Below are positions 1 through 8,636 of a stretch of 64,000 bases of DNA, piece by piece. A model generated the notes under the pieces. It did no database searches. It was not told the origin of the DNA and worked only from the letters and a program-made list of their open reading frames with translations. This stretch comes from a virus: IMG/VR virus record IMGVR_UViG_3300030104_005320, positions 51,904-115,903 of that record; one strand, 5' to 3'. How positions within the stretch are numbered: the stretch's first letter is position 1; each line of letters begins with the position of its first letter. A program made the translations under genes and the position numbers.

Positions 1-108
1 GACTTCATGGCTATCGATAATCTAATTAAAGCTTATTCTTCTACACAAACGGCAACTAATTCAAACGATGAACTAGTCGTTCCTCCTGATAGAATTATGA
101 ATATATAA
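1..108 (+). CDS. 3' end of an unidentified gene (partial)
   Basis: The frame is open from the first base of the window to a TAA at 106-108, giving 35 residues that end in PPDRIMNI. An ATG at position 7 could make it a 33-residue peptide, but no ribosome binding site can be judged because the upstream sequence is outside the window. A truncated C-terminus of a larger gene is more likely. No domain is recognisable. It runs in the same direction as the next gene. Confidence 0.45.
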   Translation, partial: DFMAIDNLIKAYSSTQTATNSNDELVVPPDRIMNI

Positions 109-135
109 GACGCTTTATAAAAACGGAGAGCGGAT

Positions 136-771
136 ATGTTTACGCACAAAAAAATAGCTTGGCAAAGCTGGAATGCGTTGGTTCATCAATCTTTAGCGGA
201 AGAACAAGAAATGCTAAAAGAGCTTGAAGAAGAGATGCAATCAGGGGGCGGCGTCCCTCCAGAGGGAGCTTCTTTTCTTCCGGTTGAATCTTTTCAACAA
301 AGGGTTTTACATACTCCGGTGGGCATTTATCCCATGGATTCTTTGTTTAAACCCTCTGACAGATGGGACTGCTGGATCGGGCACACTAACTTTGACATAA
401 CCCATGCTGTAAAAAATGATCTATCAAAAGTGGCTGGAGTTGAGGCTGTAAGAATTTTAGGAAGATATACATTTTTTATTGGAATTGCAAAGCTTTTCGA
501 CATTAAAGATGTTAGGATGAATATTGAAAAACAATTATGCGTCTATACAGAACGAGAAGTTTTGTCTGACGAACAAACACAAGCGACTGTAGATATGGTC
601 AAAGAACAACTAAAGACTAAAAAATATTGGTCCATATTAGTGGCCCCTACCGGAAAGGTCGATTATGTTGTCTCAGACGATCTAGATAAAGCTTACTTAG
701 ACGGTTTGAATGAACTATTGGAACTTAAACAATTACTAGGCGGAATTATTTTAAGAGGAGATTATGGATAA
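136..771 (+). CDS. Hypothetical protein, 211 aa
   Basis: No family is recognised. The N-terminus has an acidic, Glu-rich helical stretch (about residues 19-34, likely short coiled coil), then a Gly/Pro linker (GGGVPPEG), then a mixed alpha/beta region with a WDCWIGHTNFDIT segment and a Leu-rich C-terminus. There is no signal peptide or clear membrane span. The sequence AGAG lies shortly before the ATG. The stop overlaps the next gene, a sigma-like factor, by 8 nt, so the two are probably translationally coupled. Its position beside virion-type genes leaves a structural or morphogenetic role open, but nothing in the sequence proves it. Confidence 0.8.
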   Translation: MFTHKKIAWQSWNALVHQSLAEEQEMLKELEEEMQSGGGVPPEGASFLPVESFQQRVLHTPVGIYPMDSLFKPSDRWDCWIGHTNFDITHAVKNDLSKVAGVEAVRILGRYTFFIGIAKLFDIKDVRMNIEKQLCVYTEREVLSDEQTQATVDMVKEQLKTKKYWSILVAPTGKVDYVVSDDLDKAYLDGLNELLELKQLLGGIILRGDYG

Positions 772-1228
772 AATTTTTGAAGACCACTGGAATAAAATTG
801 ACATACAAAATATCATGAACAAAGTTGCTGGCAGATATAAAACAGCAATAGATTTTGACGATATAGAGTCCATCAAAATGCAAACATTATGGAAATGTAT
901 TCAAAAGTACGATAAAACTAGAGGATCTAAATTTACGTCTTATCTTTATCAGCAGCTTTCTTTTGCATTTAAGAACAGACTAAAATCTAAAAAAATGGAG
1001 TTTGCTAATTCCGATATAGAAAAACAAGACTTCAATACAGGAAATAAGTATGAGATCATAGATATATTAACCGGCTTAGATCCTGAGCTAAAAGAGGTAA
1101 TAAATCAAAGATTTTATCACAATATGACCATGGTAGAAATCGGACACGCCAATGGGTATAGCAGAGAAACGGCTAGAAGGCGTTTAAAAAAGGCTATAAA
1201 AACATGCAAAAAAAACTGCATTTCTTAA
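764..1228 (+). CDS. Sigma-70-family-like RNA polymerase sigma factor, 154 aa
   Basis: A small protein with the layout of a phage or ECF-type sigma factor. Residues about 30-75 resemble region 2: DDIESIKMQTLWKC, then YDKTRGSKFTSYLYQQ, then an F-K-N-R basic run. Residues about 105-150 form a region-4 helix-turn-helix, with MTMVEIGHANGYSRETARRR as the recognition segment. It is followed by a Lys-rich tail. Region 1 and a full region 3 are missing, so it is far shorter than a housekeeping sigma factor. Such proteins redirect host RNA polymerase to phage promoters, usually late ones; that role is inferred here. It overlaps the upstream gene by 8 nt and is followed by a separately transcribed virion-type gene. 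Confidence 0.72.
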   Translation: MDKIFEDHWNKIDIQNIMNKVAGRYKTAIDFDDIESIKMQTLWKCIQKYDKTRGSKFTSYLYQQLSFAFKNRLKSKKMEFANSDIEKQDFNTGNKYEIIDILTGLDPELKEVINQRFYHNMTMVEIGHANGYSRETARRRLKKAIKTCKKNCIS

Positions 1229-1331
1229 CGTAAATTTGTGTATATCTTATTTAGGAACTGGATCTCTTTTTGGAAAAATTGGAAATATGAAAATTTTACA
1301 TTCTATTAAATTTTAGAAGGAGATTCTAATT

Positions 1332-2003
1332 ATGGCAGTTCCCGGCAACACGGCTGATTACCTGAAGAATACCACCGGTGGTGCGTTTGTTCAAACCAAC
1401 GAAGGTGGTACTATTCTAGGTAACACTTCGACAGGCACAGCTATCACTAAAGCATTAGCTTTAAAAGATAACGCAACAGATTTTCCAAGATCGCCAATTC
1501 CGGTTAATAAGGCCAACGGTCTTATCGGAAATCACAAACCTCTTACTGCGGGCACGTTCGCTTACGAGGCAGAAGGCAATTACACCATCGCCGCTTCAAG
1601 CACTACCATCTCTGGTGTTGCTAGTACAAAGGTGTTGATTACTAGTGCTTCTCCACGAGAAGCTATTCATCGCTTCATGCACTCCTTTGGTGCTAAAACT
1701 GTCACAGCATTTCGTGCTGGCCGCTTTAGCTGGACATCTACCAAGCGTACTGGTGCGGCTCTTGCCGCCAGAATTAACTGGCTCAATATCGCTTCTGGCG
1801 GTATGGACACTGCGTCTGCTCCAGCCGCTCTCAATGAGAACATGTGGGACCCAAGTGCTGGCTCTGTTTCGGCTAACAGCGACGTTGCTGCTAACCCAAC
1901 AAGAGCGGTTCCGGGTTCGCTTGTTATGAAAGTTGACTTTGTTGACTTGGACGAAGCCACTGGTGGTGACTTCTTCGTTTACAAAGCAATTACAGGTATG
2001 TAA
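1332..2003 (+). CDS. Putative abundant virion structural protein, 223 aa
   Basis: The protein is rich in Ala, Gly, Thr and Ser with few charged residues, begins MAVPGNTADY and ends in an acidic beta-rich stretch. This composition is typical of tail-tube, capsid-decoration or fibre proteins, but no specific family is recognised. Several features suggest high expression: a strong AGAAGGAG ribosome binding site, a visibly higher GC content and GCT/ACC-type codon choice than the AT-rich neighbours, a 103-nt leader after the sigma-like gene, and a strong intrinsic terminator directly behind the stop. Candidate roles are major tail tube or minor capsid protein. Mass spectrometry of virions would decide. 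Confidence 0.7.
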   Translation: MAVPGNTADYLKNTTGGAFVQTNEGGTILGNTSTGTAITKALALKDNATDFPRSPIPVNKANGLIGNHKPLTAGTFAYEAEGNYTIAASSTTISGVASTKVLITSASPREAIHRFMHSFGAKTVTAFRAGRFSWTSTKRTGAALAARINWLNIASGGMDTASAPAALNENMWDPSAGSVSANSDVAANPTRAVPGSLVMKVDFVDLDEATGGDFFVYKAITGM

Positions 2004-2015
2004 ACCTAAAACTCT

Positions 2016-2040
2016 GGGGCCGTTAATTCGGCCCTCTTTT
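2016..2040 (+). terminator. Rho-independent terminator after the 1332 gene
   Basis: GGGCCG (2017-2022) and CGGCCC (2029-2034) form a perfect GC-rich stem with a TTAATT loop, followed at once by a T-rich tract (TCTTTTCTATTTTT). It starts 13 nt after the stop codon of the virion-type gene. Confidence 0.82.
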
Positions 2041-2071
2041 CTATTTTTAACATTACATACTGGGTATCAAA

Positions 2072-2392
2072 ATGAACGAAGCTTGGAGTCTAGCAAACGA
2101 TATAGCGGGGGTCATAGGCATGTTTTTAGTTCCCATCACCGGATGGGTTCTGTGGACTATAGTGACTCACGGGAAACAAATAATAGTATTGGAGCAGCGT
2201 GTGAACGATTCTTTAAACCAACGTATGAGATCTATAGAAAAAAGAGTAGCAGGAGTGGAAGAAAAAGTTGACGAGATTAGCGAAAATGTAACGGAGTGCA
2301 AGATCGTTATCAATGACAACAAAGCACTTCATACTCAGATCAACAGCAAGTTCGACACTCTCATAGACAAGATGAATGATATGAATTATTAA
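2072..2392 (+). CDS. Small membrane-anchored coiled-coil protein, 106 aa (possible holin or spanin-like)
   Basis: Residues about 8-32 form one hydrophobic span (IAGVIGMFLVPITGWVLWTIV). The rest is a charged heptad-like region (LEQRVNDSLNQR, then IEKRVAGVEEKVDEISENV), predicted coiled coil. This one-span plus coiled-coil plan is seen in some phage holins and spanins, and in other small membrane proteins. The XhlA type has the reverse order. It stands alone between two terminators, behind a virion-type gene. No lysin gene is adjacent, so a lysis role is only a guess. Confidence 0.65.
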   Translation: MNEAWSLANDIAGVIGMFLVPITGWVLWTIVTHGKQIIVLEQRVNDSLNQRMRSIEKRVAGVEEKVDEISENVTECKIVINDNKALHTQINSKFDTLIDKMNDMNY

Positions 2393-2414
2393 TTATTTTT
2401 TTTATCATTTTTAG

Positions 2415-2449
2415 AAACCGTTTGTGCGTATGTATAAACGGTTTTTTTT
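2415..2449 (+). terminator. Rho-independent terminator before the nrdA operon
   Basis: AAACCGTTT (2415-2423) pairs perfectly with AAACGGTTT (2436-2444) across a 12-nt loop, and the second arm runs into an unbroken T tract. It closes the first transcription unit just before a promoter-like sequence. Confidence 0.8.
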
Positions 2450-2458
2450 GTTTTTCAG

Positions 2459-2488
2459 TTGGCAAATGCTCGTTGCTAGTAGTATAAT
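2459..2488 (+). promoter_or_regulatory. Candidate sigma-70-type promoter of the nucleotide-metabolism operon
   Basis: TTGGCA (2459-2464) and a perfect TATAAT (2483-2488) are separated by 18 nt, about 50 nt before the nrdA ATG and directly behind a terminator. Boxes and position both suit an early or middle promoter read by host RNA polymerase. No transcript data support it. Confidence 0.5.
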
Positions 2489-2538
2489 AACTTGTAACAA
2501 ACGCCATTCATAATATATCAACACATAAAGAGGACACG

Positions 2539-4767
2539 ATGCAAGTCGCAAAAAGAGACGGAGACAAAGAAGAGTTCTCCGTAGAGAAGATTCATAAAGT
2601 AGTGGAGTGGGCTACAAACGGTATAAATGGAGTGTCCTTTTCAGATATCGAAATGAACGCCAATCTATCTTTATATGATGGCATATCTACTACAGAAATT
2701 CATCAGATACTTATTAAGTCCGCCAACGATCTTATATCAACATCGACTCCCAACTATCAATATGTTGCAGCTAGACTTTTAAATATGCAATTGAGAAAAC
2801 AGGTATGGGGCTGTGGAGACGAGGCTACGCCCTTTGCTTTGTTTCTAGAGAGAAATGTTGATAACGGAATATACGATCCTTCGGTTCTGGAAAAATGGAC
2901 CGCTGAAGATGTTGAAGTGTTTTGCAATTACATTAATCACGAACGGGACGATTTGTTTACATATGCTGGGTTACAGCAGATGATAGATAAATACTTGGTA
3001 AAAAACAGAAGCACTGGCAGGATATATGAAACACCACAATTTGCTTATATGTGTATAGCCATGTGTTTATTCGAAACTACTTCAGAAGTAAAGAACGCAT
3101 ATGACTGCTACTCCACGTTTCAAATCAATCTGCCCACCCCGATTATGGCGGGCGTTAGAACTAACATACGGCAGTTTGCTTCTTGTGTTCTTGTTGATGT
3201 TGATGATAACTTGGATGGTATTTTTAGTAGTATACACGCCGTTGGAAAATACACTGCAAGGCGGGCGGGGATCGGGCTCAACATCGGAAGAATGAGGCCA
3301 ATCAATTCGCCCATCAGAGGCGGCGAGGTTATCCACACTGGCCTCATACCATATCTTAAAAACTTTGAGTCCGCTGTAAAGTCAACAAGCCAAAACGGCT
3401 TACGTGGCGGTTCGGCCACTGTTCATGTTCCTTTCTGGCATTATGAAATTGAAGATATTATGGTTCTCAAAAACAATGCGGGCACAGACGATAATAGAGT
3501 AAGAAAGCTTGACTACTCTATACAGTTTTGTAAGTTGTTTTACGAAAGGCTTGTTGCCAATGAAGACATAACGCTGTTCAGCCCCAACGAAGCCAAGGGT
3601 CTTTATGAAGCCTTTGGAGACAATGAAAAGTTTGAAGAGCTTTATCTTAAATACGAAGAATCTAAAAGTCTTAAGTTTAGAAAAAAGATTTCCGCTAGGA
3701 AGTTGGCCGAGATTTTTGCGAGGGAAAGATTGGAGACGGGACGAATATACTCTATGAACATTGACACCGCAAATGAACACGGATCTTGGGATGTTCCTTG
3801 TTATATGTCTAATTTATGTCAAGAGATCATACATCCAACAGTACCAATTAAATCTATAGACGATCCAAATGGCGAGATTGGAATATGTATTCTTTCTGCT
3901 TTGAATTTGCTAGAATTATCAACCGAGAAAGATATACAAAAAGCATGTCGAATGGCTGTCAGAACTTTAGAGTCTGTTATAGATTATCAAGACTATCCAG
4001 TTATAGCGGGAGAAAACTTTACTAAAAATAGAAGGTCTTTAGGGATTGGTATTACTAATCTAGCTGGCTTCCTAGCTAAAAACAAACTAAAGTACGGAGA
4101 TAAGGAAGCACTTGAATTAGTTCATGAAACGATGGAGCAGATTCAATGGAACCTCCTCAATGCCAGTTGTGATCTAGCAAAAGAAAAGGGTGCATGTGCT
4201 AAGTTCCACGAGACAAAATACGCAAGAGGATTGCTGCCGGTTGACTGGTACAAAAAGACTGTTGATGAATTGGTTAAGCCAAACTACAACATGGACTGGG
4301 AGAGCTTAAGAAAGAGAATAGAAAAATATGGACTAAGACATTCTACTCTGTCGGCAATCATGCCTTGTGAGTCCTCTAGCGTCATTCAGAACAGCACAAA
4401 CGGCATTGAGCCTGTACGTAGCTTGCTTTTATACAAGAAGGCTAAAAACGGAATATTGAAACAATTAGTGCCAAATTATCATATGAGAAAAAAATACTAC
4501 ACTATGGCTTGGGAAATGACCGATAACAAAGGTATGATGGACACAGCCGCTGTAATACAGAAGTTTGTAGACATGAGTATGAGCACTAATTTGTACTACA
4601 ACTATTCGCACCATGAAGATGGCAATGTTCCCTTGAGCACGTTGATTAGAGATCAAATATACGGATATAAATACGGATTGAAAAATTTCTATTACGCCAA
4701 TACTCCAGATGGAGATGGCGATACAGAAAAAGAAATGAATTGTGAATCAGGAGCCTGTGCGATATAA
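2539..4767 (+). CDS. nrdA: Ribonucleoside-diphosphate reductase class Ia, alpha subunit
   Basis: The large catalytic subunit, which reduces NDPs to dNDPs with NrdB. At 742 aa it is close to the usual length. An ATP-cone occupies about residues 1-90, suggesting dATP control is retained. Catalytic residues fit E. coli NrdA: C216 (in SCVLVD), the N425-L-C427-Q-E429 motif, C450 (in GICILSAL), the paired tyrosines in NFYYANT near the C-terminus, and the redox tail CESGACAI (E. coli has CESGACKI). The segment PCESSSVIQNSTNGIEP is also typical. It is the first gene of an operon behind a promoter-like sequence. Its stop overlaps the next ATG by one base (TAATG). Confidence 0.97.
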   Translation: MQVAKRDGDKEEFSVEKIHKVVEWATNGINGVSFSDIEMNANLSLYDGISTTEIHQILIKSANDLISTSTPNYQYVAARLLNMQLRKQVWGCGDEATPFALFLERNVDNGIYDPSVLEKWTAEDVEVFCNYINHERDDLFTYAGLQQMIDKYLVKNRSTGRIYETPQFAYMCIAMCLFETTSEVKNAYDCYSTFQINLPTPIMAGVRTNIRQFASCVLVDVDDNLDGIFSSIHAVGKYTARRAGIGLNIGRMRPINSPIRGGEVIHTGLIPYLKNFESAVKSTSQNGLRGGSATVHVPFWHYEIEDIMVLKNNAGTDDNRVRKLDYSIQFCKLFYERLVANEDITLFSPNEAKGLYEAFGDNEKFEELYLKYEESKSLKFRKKISARKLAEIFARERLETGRIYSMNIDTANEHGSWDVPCYMSNLCQEIIHPTVPIKSIDDPNGEIGICILSALNLLELSTEKDIQKACRMAVRTLESVIDYQDYPVIAGENFTKNRRSLGIGITNLAGFLAKNKLKYGDKEALELVHETMEQIQWNLLNASCDLAKEKGACAKFHETKYARGLLPVDWYKKTVDELVKPNYNMDWESLRKRIEKYGLRHSTLSAIMPCESSSVIQNSTNGIEPVRSLLLYKKAKNGILKQLVPNYHMRKKYYTMAWEMTDNKGMMDTAAVIQKFVDMSMSTNLYYNYSHHEDGNVPLSTLIRDQIYGYKYGLKNFYYANTPDGDGDTEKEMNCESGACAI

Positions 4768-6335
4768 TGTGCGGTATAGCAGCATACGTTGGTAAAGATA
4801 ACGCATTTGATTTTATATCTAAAGCGTTGATCAAAATGGAATACCGTGGCTATGACAGCTACGGTATGCTTATAGAGAACGAAGAACATAAAGCTCTTGG
4901 TGCTCCGTCTGAAAGTATGCCAAAATTCATAGAAGGAAATAGAGGAATAGGGCACACACGATGGGCCACTCATGGCGAAGTAAGTATCAAAAACTGCCAC
5001 CCTGTTACTTATCTTGGTTGTCATGTTGTTCATAACGGCACAGTCGCAAATGAAAAGTACCACCGAACTAGACAGAGAGCTGACTATAACACCGAAACAG
5101 ACACAGAAATAATCGCTTGCGAGCTTTATAGAAGTATTAAGCTACATAAGGCAATTGAAAATCTAGATAGTATAGGAAGTTTTGTGGCTATGGTTGATTC
5201 AGTTTCTGGCCTAGCCGTCTATAGAGGGTCTAGTCCTCTTTATTATCAGGATGGAAAAATAGCTAGTGACTTAAGAGCCTTTGAGGGAAAAGTTTGTGTC
5301 ATACCAGAAAATACATTCTGCATGATCGACGACAGGTTTAGCCCTCCTGAATCGTGGGCAACCGTTGAAGTCGAGAAAGAGATCGAAGGCCATATAGAAT
5401 GTCATATGAAACACGAGATTTTATCTCAGTCGTCAATTATGAAAAATTTACAATTAACAAACACTAGAATCTTAGCGGGCAATCCTAGAGTAAAGCTGGT
5501 CGCTTGTGGCAGTAGTTATTATGCTGCTATGATGGCGGCACATTTTATGAACACCCAAGGGGGCTATGATGCAACTGCGGTATATGCCACAGAGTTTGTG
5601 TTCACGGGCCATGAAGGCACTATAATATTTATTAGCCAGAGCGGAGAAACCAAAGACGTTATAGACGCACTAAAATCAGTCTTGGACAGCCCCAAGTCTT
5701 GGAAGTCTTCTATTGATCCGGGCGGTTATGAAAAACTACCAATACATATTTTACAAAACAAAAAAGAATCTACACTGTCACAGTTGTGCGACCATTGCAA
5801 AGTGGTAAACATTGGTGTGGGCTTAGAGGTTGGAGTAGCGGCCACAAAGACATTTACATCTACTGTTCTACAGCTATCATCAATGGCTGGAATGGAAGTG
5901 GATTTGAATAGTGTATCTTCTTCGTTAAATTGGCACGATGAAGAACGGCAAAGTTATCTCGCACAAACCGTGAGCAAATATAAAAATGCTCTTATATTAG
6001 GCTCTGGAGAATTTTATCCTATAGCCTTAGAGGCGGCCCTGAAGCTAAAAGAAGTTGCATACCTGCACGCAGAAGCCATACCAGCAGACGAGATCAAACA
6101 TGGCCCTATTGCTTTGATAGATGAAAATACAATTTCTATTGTTATTGGAGATATTGATGATAGAATTGAAAACAACGTTAAACAAATAGAGTCTCGTGGA
6201 GGTAAAGTCATAAGACTTAACAATGGCCTCTGGGAAACTCTAGTAGAATTGCAATATCTTTCCTGCGATGTAGCGTTGCTTCGTGGGATAAATCCTGACA
6301 GACCAAGAAACTTAGCGAAAACGGTAACAGTATGA
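4767..6335 (+). CDS. glmS: Glutamine--fructose-6-phosphate aminotransferase (isomerizing)
   Basis: Makes glucosamine-6-phosphate from fructose-6-phosphate and glutamine, the entry step to UDP-GlcNAc. The N-terminal class-II glutamine amidotransferase domain (about 1-200) has nucleophile Cys2 (MCGIAAYVG), HTRWATHGE, VHNGT and TETDTE. Two SIS domains follow, with ACGSSYYA and SQSGETKDV, and the C-terminal LAKTVTV loop is present. At 522 aa it is shorter than the roughly 609 aa of E. coli GlmS, mainly through trimmed loops in the amidotransferase half, but the key residues remain. It sits between nrdA and nrdB, coupled to both by overlapping start and stop codons. It may feed the glycan island downstream. 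Confidence 0.94.
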   Translation: MCGIAAYVGKDNAFDFISKALIKMEYRGYDSYGMLIENEEHKALGAPSESMPKFIEGNRGIGHTRWATHGEVSIKNCHPVTYLGCHVVHNGTVANEKYHRTRQRADYNTETDTEIIACELYRSIKLHKAIENLDSIGSFVAMVDSVSGLAVYRGSSPLYYQDGKIASDLRAFEGKVCVIPENTFCMIDDRFSPPESWATVEVEKEIEGHIECHMKHEILSQSSIMKNLQLTNTRILAGNPRVKLVACGSSYYAAMMAAHFMNTQGGYDATAVYATEFVFTGHEGTIIFISQSGETKDVIDALKSVLDSPKSWKSSIDPGGYEKLPIHILQNKKESTLSQLCDHCKVVNIGVGLEVGVAATKTFTSTVLQLSSMAGMEVDLNSVSSSLNWHDEERQSYLAQTVSKYKNALILGSGEFYPIALEAALKLKEVAYLHAEAIPADEIKHGPIALIDENTISIVIGDIDDRIENNVKQIESRGGKVIRLNNGLWETLVELQYLSCDVALLRGINPDRPRNLAKTVTV

Positions 6336-7402
6336 AAACTATTTTTAACACTAAAAATGTAGATCCAATGAGCCAGCCCCTCTTTCTAGGAAAAGATTTG
6401 GGTGTTCAGCGATATGATATTATAAAGTATCCTGTGTTTAAAGGTCTTGATAGTAAGCAAATGATGAACTTTTGGAGACCAGAAGAAATCGAACTCAAGA
6501 AAGACCGAGGCGATTTTAAAGAGATGTCTGACAATGAGAAGTTTATCTTTACATCCAATCTCAAATACCAAACGATGCTTGATAGCGTCATCTGTCGCGG
6601 CGTTCCAACTCTTCTAGAGTACGTAACAAATACAGAACTAGAAGCCTGCATGATGACTTGGCAGTTCTTTGAGAAGATTCACAGCCAGTCTTACTCGTAC
6701 ATTATCCAGAACGTATATGCAGATAGCTCAGAAGTATTCGGAGGGATATACGAAGACAAAGAGATTATGAAAAGGGCAAAGAGTGCCATGGATGATTACA
6801 ATAATCTTATGGGGATGGCTTGCGAGTCAACTAAACTGACAGACCTGAAAAAGCAGATCTATATGACTATTGTAAGCATTAACATATTAGAAGCCGTTAG
6901 ATTTTATGTGTCGTTTATTTGCTCCTTTGCCTTTGCAGAAAACAAAAAGATGGCCGGAAATGCCGACATCATAAAGCTAATCAAAAGAGATGAAGCGTTA
7001 CACCTAGCTAACACTCAAGAGATATTGAAAATATTACACAAAGAAGATAGCGAAGGTTTTGTGAAGGTGGCCCGACAATGCCAAGATGCAGCTTGTGAAA
7101 TGTTTGAAAACGCCGCACACGAAGAGAAGCAGTGGGCATCTTATTTGTTTAAGGATGGTTCTATTCTAGGGCTAAACGAGACAGTCTTACACCAGTACAT
7201 TGACTGGCTTTGCATGTCTAGAAGAAAGGCTATCGGTTTGCCATATGAAAGCGTAGGTAAAAATCCAATCGCTGGCTGGACCGGTCCTTGGATGAGCAGT
7301 GAGTCTGTTCAGGTTGCACCACAAGAGCATGAAATTACTAGCTACAAGATTGGAGCCAGCAGAAACGATTTAGAAGATGTGGACTTTGCAGGACTTTTAT
7401 AG
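6332..7402 (+). CDS. nrdB: Ribonucleoside-diphosphate reductase class Ia, beta subunit
   Basis: The small subunit, which carries the diiron centre and tyrosyl radical for NrdA. At 356 aa it has typical length. Residues align with E. coli NrdB almost by number: D84 in YQTMLDS, E114 and H117 in FFEKIHSQ, and radical Tyr121 in SQSYSY. Further ligands lie in the region of NILEAVRFY and KRDEALH. Because the tyrosine is kept, this looks like class Ia rather than a Tyr-less class Ic enzyme. It starts in a 4-nt ATGA overlap with glmS. Confidence 0.96.
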   Translation: MKTIFNTKNVDPMSQPLFLGKDLGVQRYDIIKYPVFKGLDSKQMMNFWRPEEIELKKDRGDFKEMSDNEKFIFTSNLKYQTMLDSVICRGVPTLLEYVTNTELEACMMTWQFFEKIHSQSYSYIIQNVYADSSEVFGGIYEDKEIMKRAKSAMDDYNNLMGMACESTKLTDLKKQIYMTIVSINILEAVRFYVSFICSFAFAENKKMAGNADIIKLIKRDEALHLANTQEILKILHKEDSEGFVKVARQCQDAACEMFENAAHEEKQWASYLFKDGSILGLNETVLHQYIDWLCMSRRKAIGLPYESVGKNPIAGWTGPWMSSESVQVAPQEHEITSYKIGASRNDLEDVDFAGLL

Positions 7403-7414
7403 TGGAGAACCGTT

Positions 7415-7771
7415 ATGGAAATGAAAAGAACTAGCGTAAATCTTTTTACATTCACGGAAAAGGGAAAAGGCAAACTAGAAATGGTGGTTCTTTCAAATAA
7501 AAAAGGATACTATGGAATTATAGAAAACGTGTTTGTTGAGCAAGAGTTCAGAAGGAGAGGCATAGCCGCTAAACTTATTAACGAGGCTAAATGTTTAGCC
7601 GAAACTCTAAAGCTTTATAAAATTGTTTTGACATGCAGTAAGGACTTAATTGAGTTTTACGAAAATTGTGGGTTTGAATGGCAGCAAGACGGTCAAGCAT
7701 ACTGCATGAGATCTGACTTCAAACAAAATATAAATGTTCCAATAAGGAAAACAAATGAAGAACAAAGTTGA
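7415..7771 (+). CDS. GNAT-family N-acetyltransferase, 118 aa
   Basis: A compact GNAT fold. The acetyl-CoA-binding motif A is visible as EQEFRRRGIAAKLINEA (about residues 46-62), followed by the beta-bulge strand KIVLTCS and the C-terminal FYENCGFEW motif. The acyl acceptor cannot be predicted. It follows nrdB by 12 nt with GGAG upstream and overlaps thyX by 17 nt, so it belongs to the same operon. Confidence 0.85.
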   Translation: MEMKRTSVNLFTFTEKGKGKLEMVVLSNKKGYYGIIENVFVEQEFRRRGIAAKLINEAKCLAETLKLYKIVLTCSKDLIEFYENCGFEWQQDGQAYCMRSDFKQNINVPIRKTNEEQS

Positions 7772-8423
7772 ACTGCTAGGATATTACGGATCAGATGAGA
7801 CTATAGCTTGTAGTGCTTGGACTAGCACTAGTCGTGATTTAACAGACGATAAAAAAGCAAGAATCCCCAAACTGATTGATATGCTATGGAGCAACGGCCA
7901 TGAAACACCATTCGAGAAGGGTACTGTTCATTTTCTTGTTGATACTGATATTGCCACTCATATACACCTACTTAAGCATAGAGTTTCTTCGCTTAATGCT
8001 GAATCAGCTAGATATAAAGAATTAAAAGAAGACAAATTTTATCTACCTCTAGACTGGGGGGAAACTAGAGTCGGATCTTCTTCAATACCAAGGCTCGCAA
8101 TAACCGGAGAGCATAGGTGGGTAGATATACTTGCCCAATACACAAACATAGGAAACGAGCTTTATCACAAATGTATTGATGATCTAACTCCGGTAGTTGG
8201 AAGAAAAAGAGCTAAAGAATCTGCAAGATTTTTCAAAACATATAACTCGCAAATTCAGGCTGACGTTATGTTTAACATGAGAAGTTTTGCAAACTTTCAA
8301 AAATTAAGAAATCACAAAGACGCACAGTTAGAAATTAGGGATATAGCTGTTGGGATGTTGGAACTGGTAAAAAACATAGAAGGACAACCATTCAAACATA
8401 CTTTAAAATCTTGGAATTATTAG
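7755..8423 (+). CDS. thyX: FAD-dependent thymidylate synthase
   Basis: Converts dUMP to dTMP with FAD, NADPH and methylene-tetrahydrofolate. At 222 aa it fits the family. The signature spans H75 to Y87 (HRVSSLNAESARY, matching the ThyX RHRxxSxNxxSxRY form, with Lys replacing the first Arg). The C-terminal FQKLRNHKDAQLEIR segment corresponds to the second conserved flavin/dUMP motif. It overlaps the GNAT gene by 17 nt. Confidence 0.94.
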   Translation: MKNKVELLGYYGSDETIACSAWTSTSRDLTDDKKARIPKLIDMLWSNGHETPFEKGTVHFLVDTDIATHIHLLKHRVSSLNAESARYKELKEDKFYLPLDWGETRVGSSSIPRLAITGEHRWVDILAQYTNIGNELYHKCIDDLTPVVGRKRAKESARFFKTYNSQIQADVMFNMRSFANFQKLRNHKDAQLEIRDIAVGMLELVKNIEGQPFKHTLKSWNY

Positions 8424-8425
8424 CC

Positions 8426-8611
8426 ATGAATATAAACATATTAAAACAAAATCTAAGAACACTAAAGAAGGACTCTCAAAAAATACAAGAGCTGACGGGC
8501 AAAGAACCATCTGAAGATGGATATCTTATGCTAGGTATCAAAAATCTAGAACTAATCATAGGGAATATTATATTTAAAGACGCCATAAAGGAGTCTAACC
8601 CCAACAAATAA
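8426..8611 (+). CDS. Hypothetical protein, 61 aa
   Basis: A short helical protein (MNINILKQNLRTL) with no recognised domain. The frame is open from a TTG at 8411, but the ATG at 8426, just past the thyX stop, is the simpler start. The ribosome binding site is weak (GGAAT). It lies in an operon between thyX and the MazG-like gene. Confidence 0.6.
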   Translation: MNINILKQNLRTLKKDSQKIQELTGKEPSEDGYLMLGIKNLELIIGNIIFKDAIKESNPNK

Positions 8612-8636
8612 GACTGAAGAAAGGAAACGTGATATT

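Noticed and set aside
1229-1331. tRNA or other small RNA gene in the gap before the structural gene
   Set aside because: The region is AT-rich without cloverleaf stems, T-loop or CCA. It looks like a leader. No tRNA was seen elsewhere either.
3101-3419. Open frames on both strands inside nrdA
   Set aside because: They lie wholly within a strongly conserved coding frame, have no ribosome binding sites and show no recognisable protein features.
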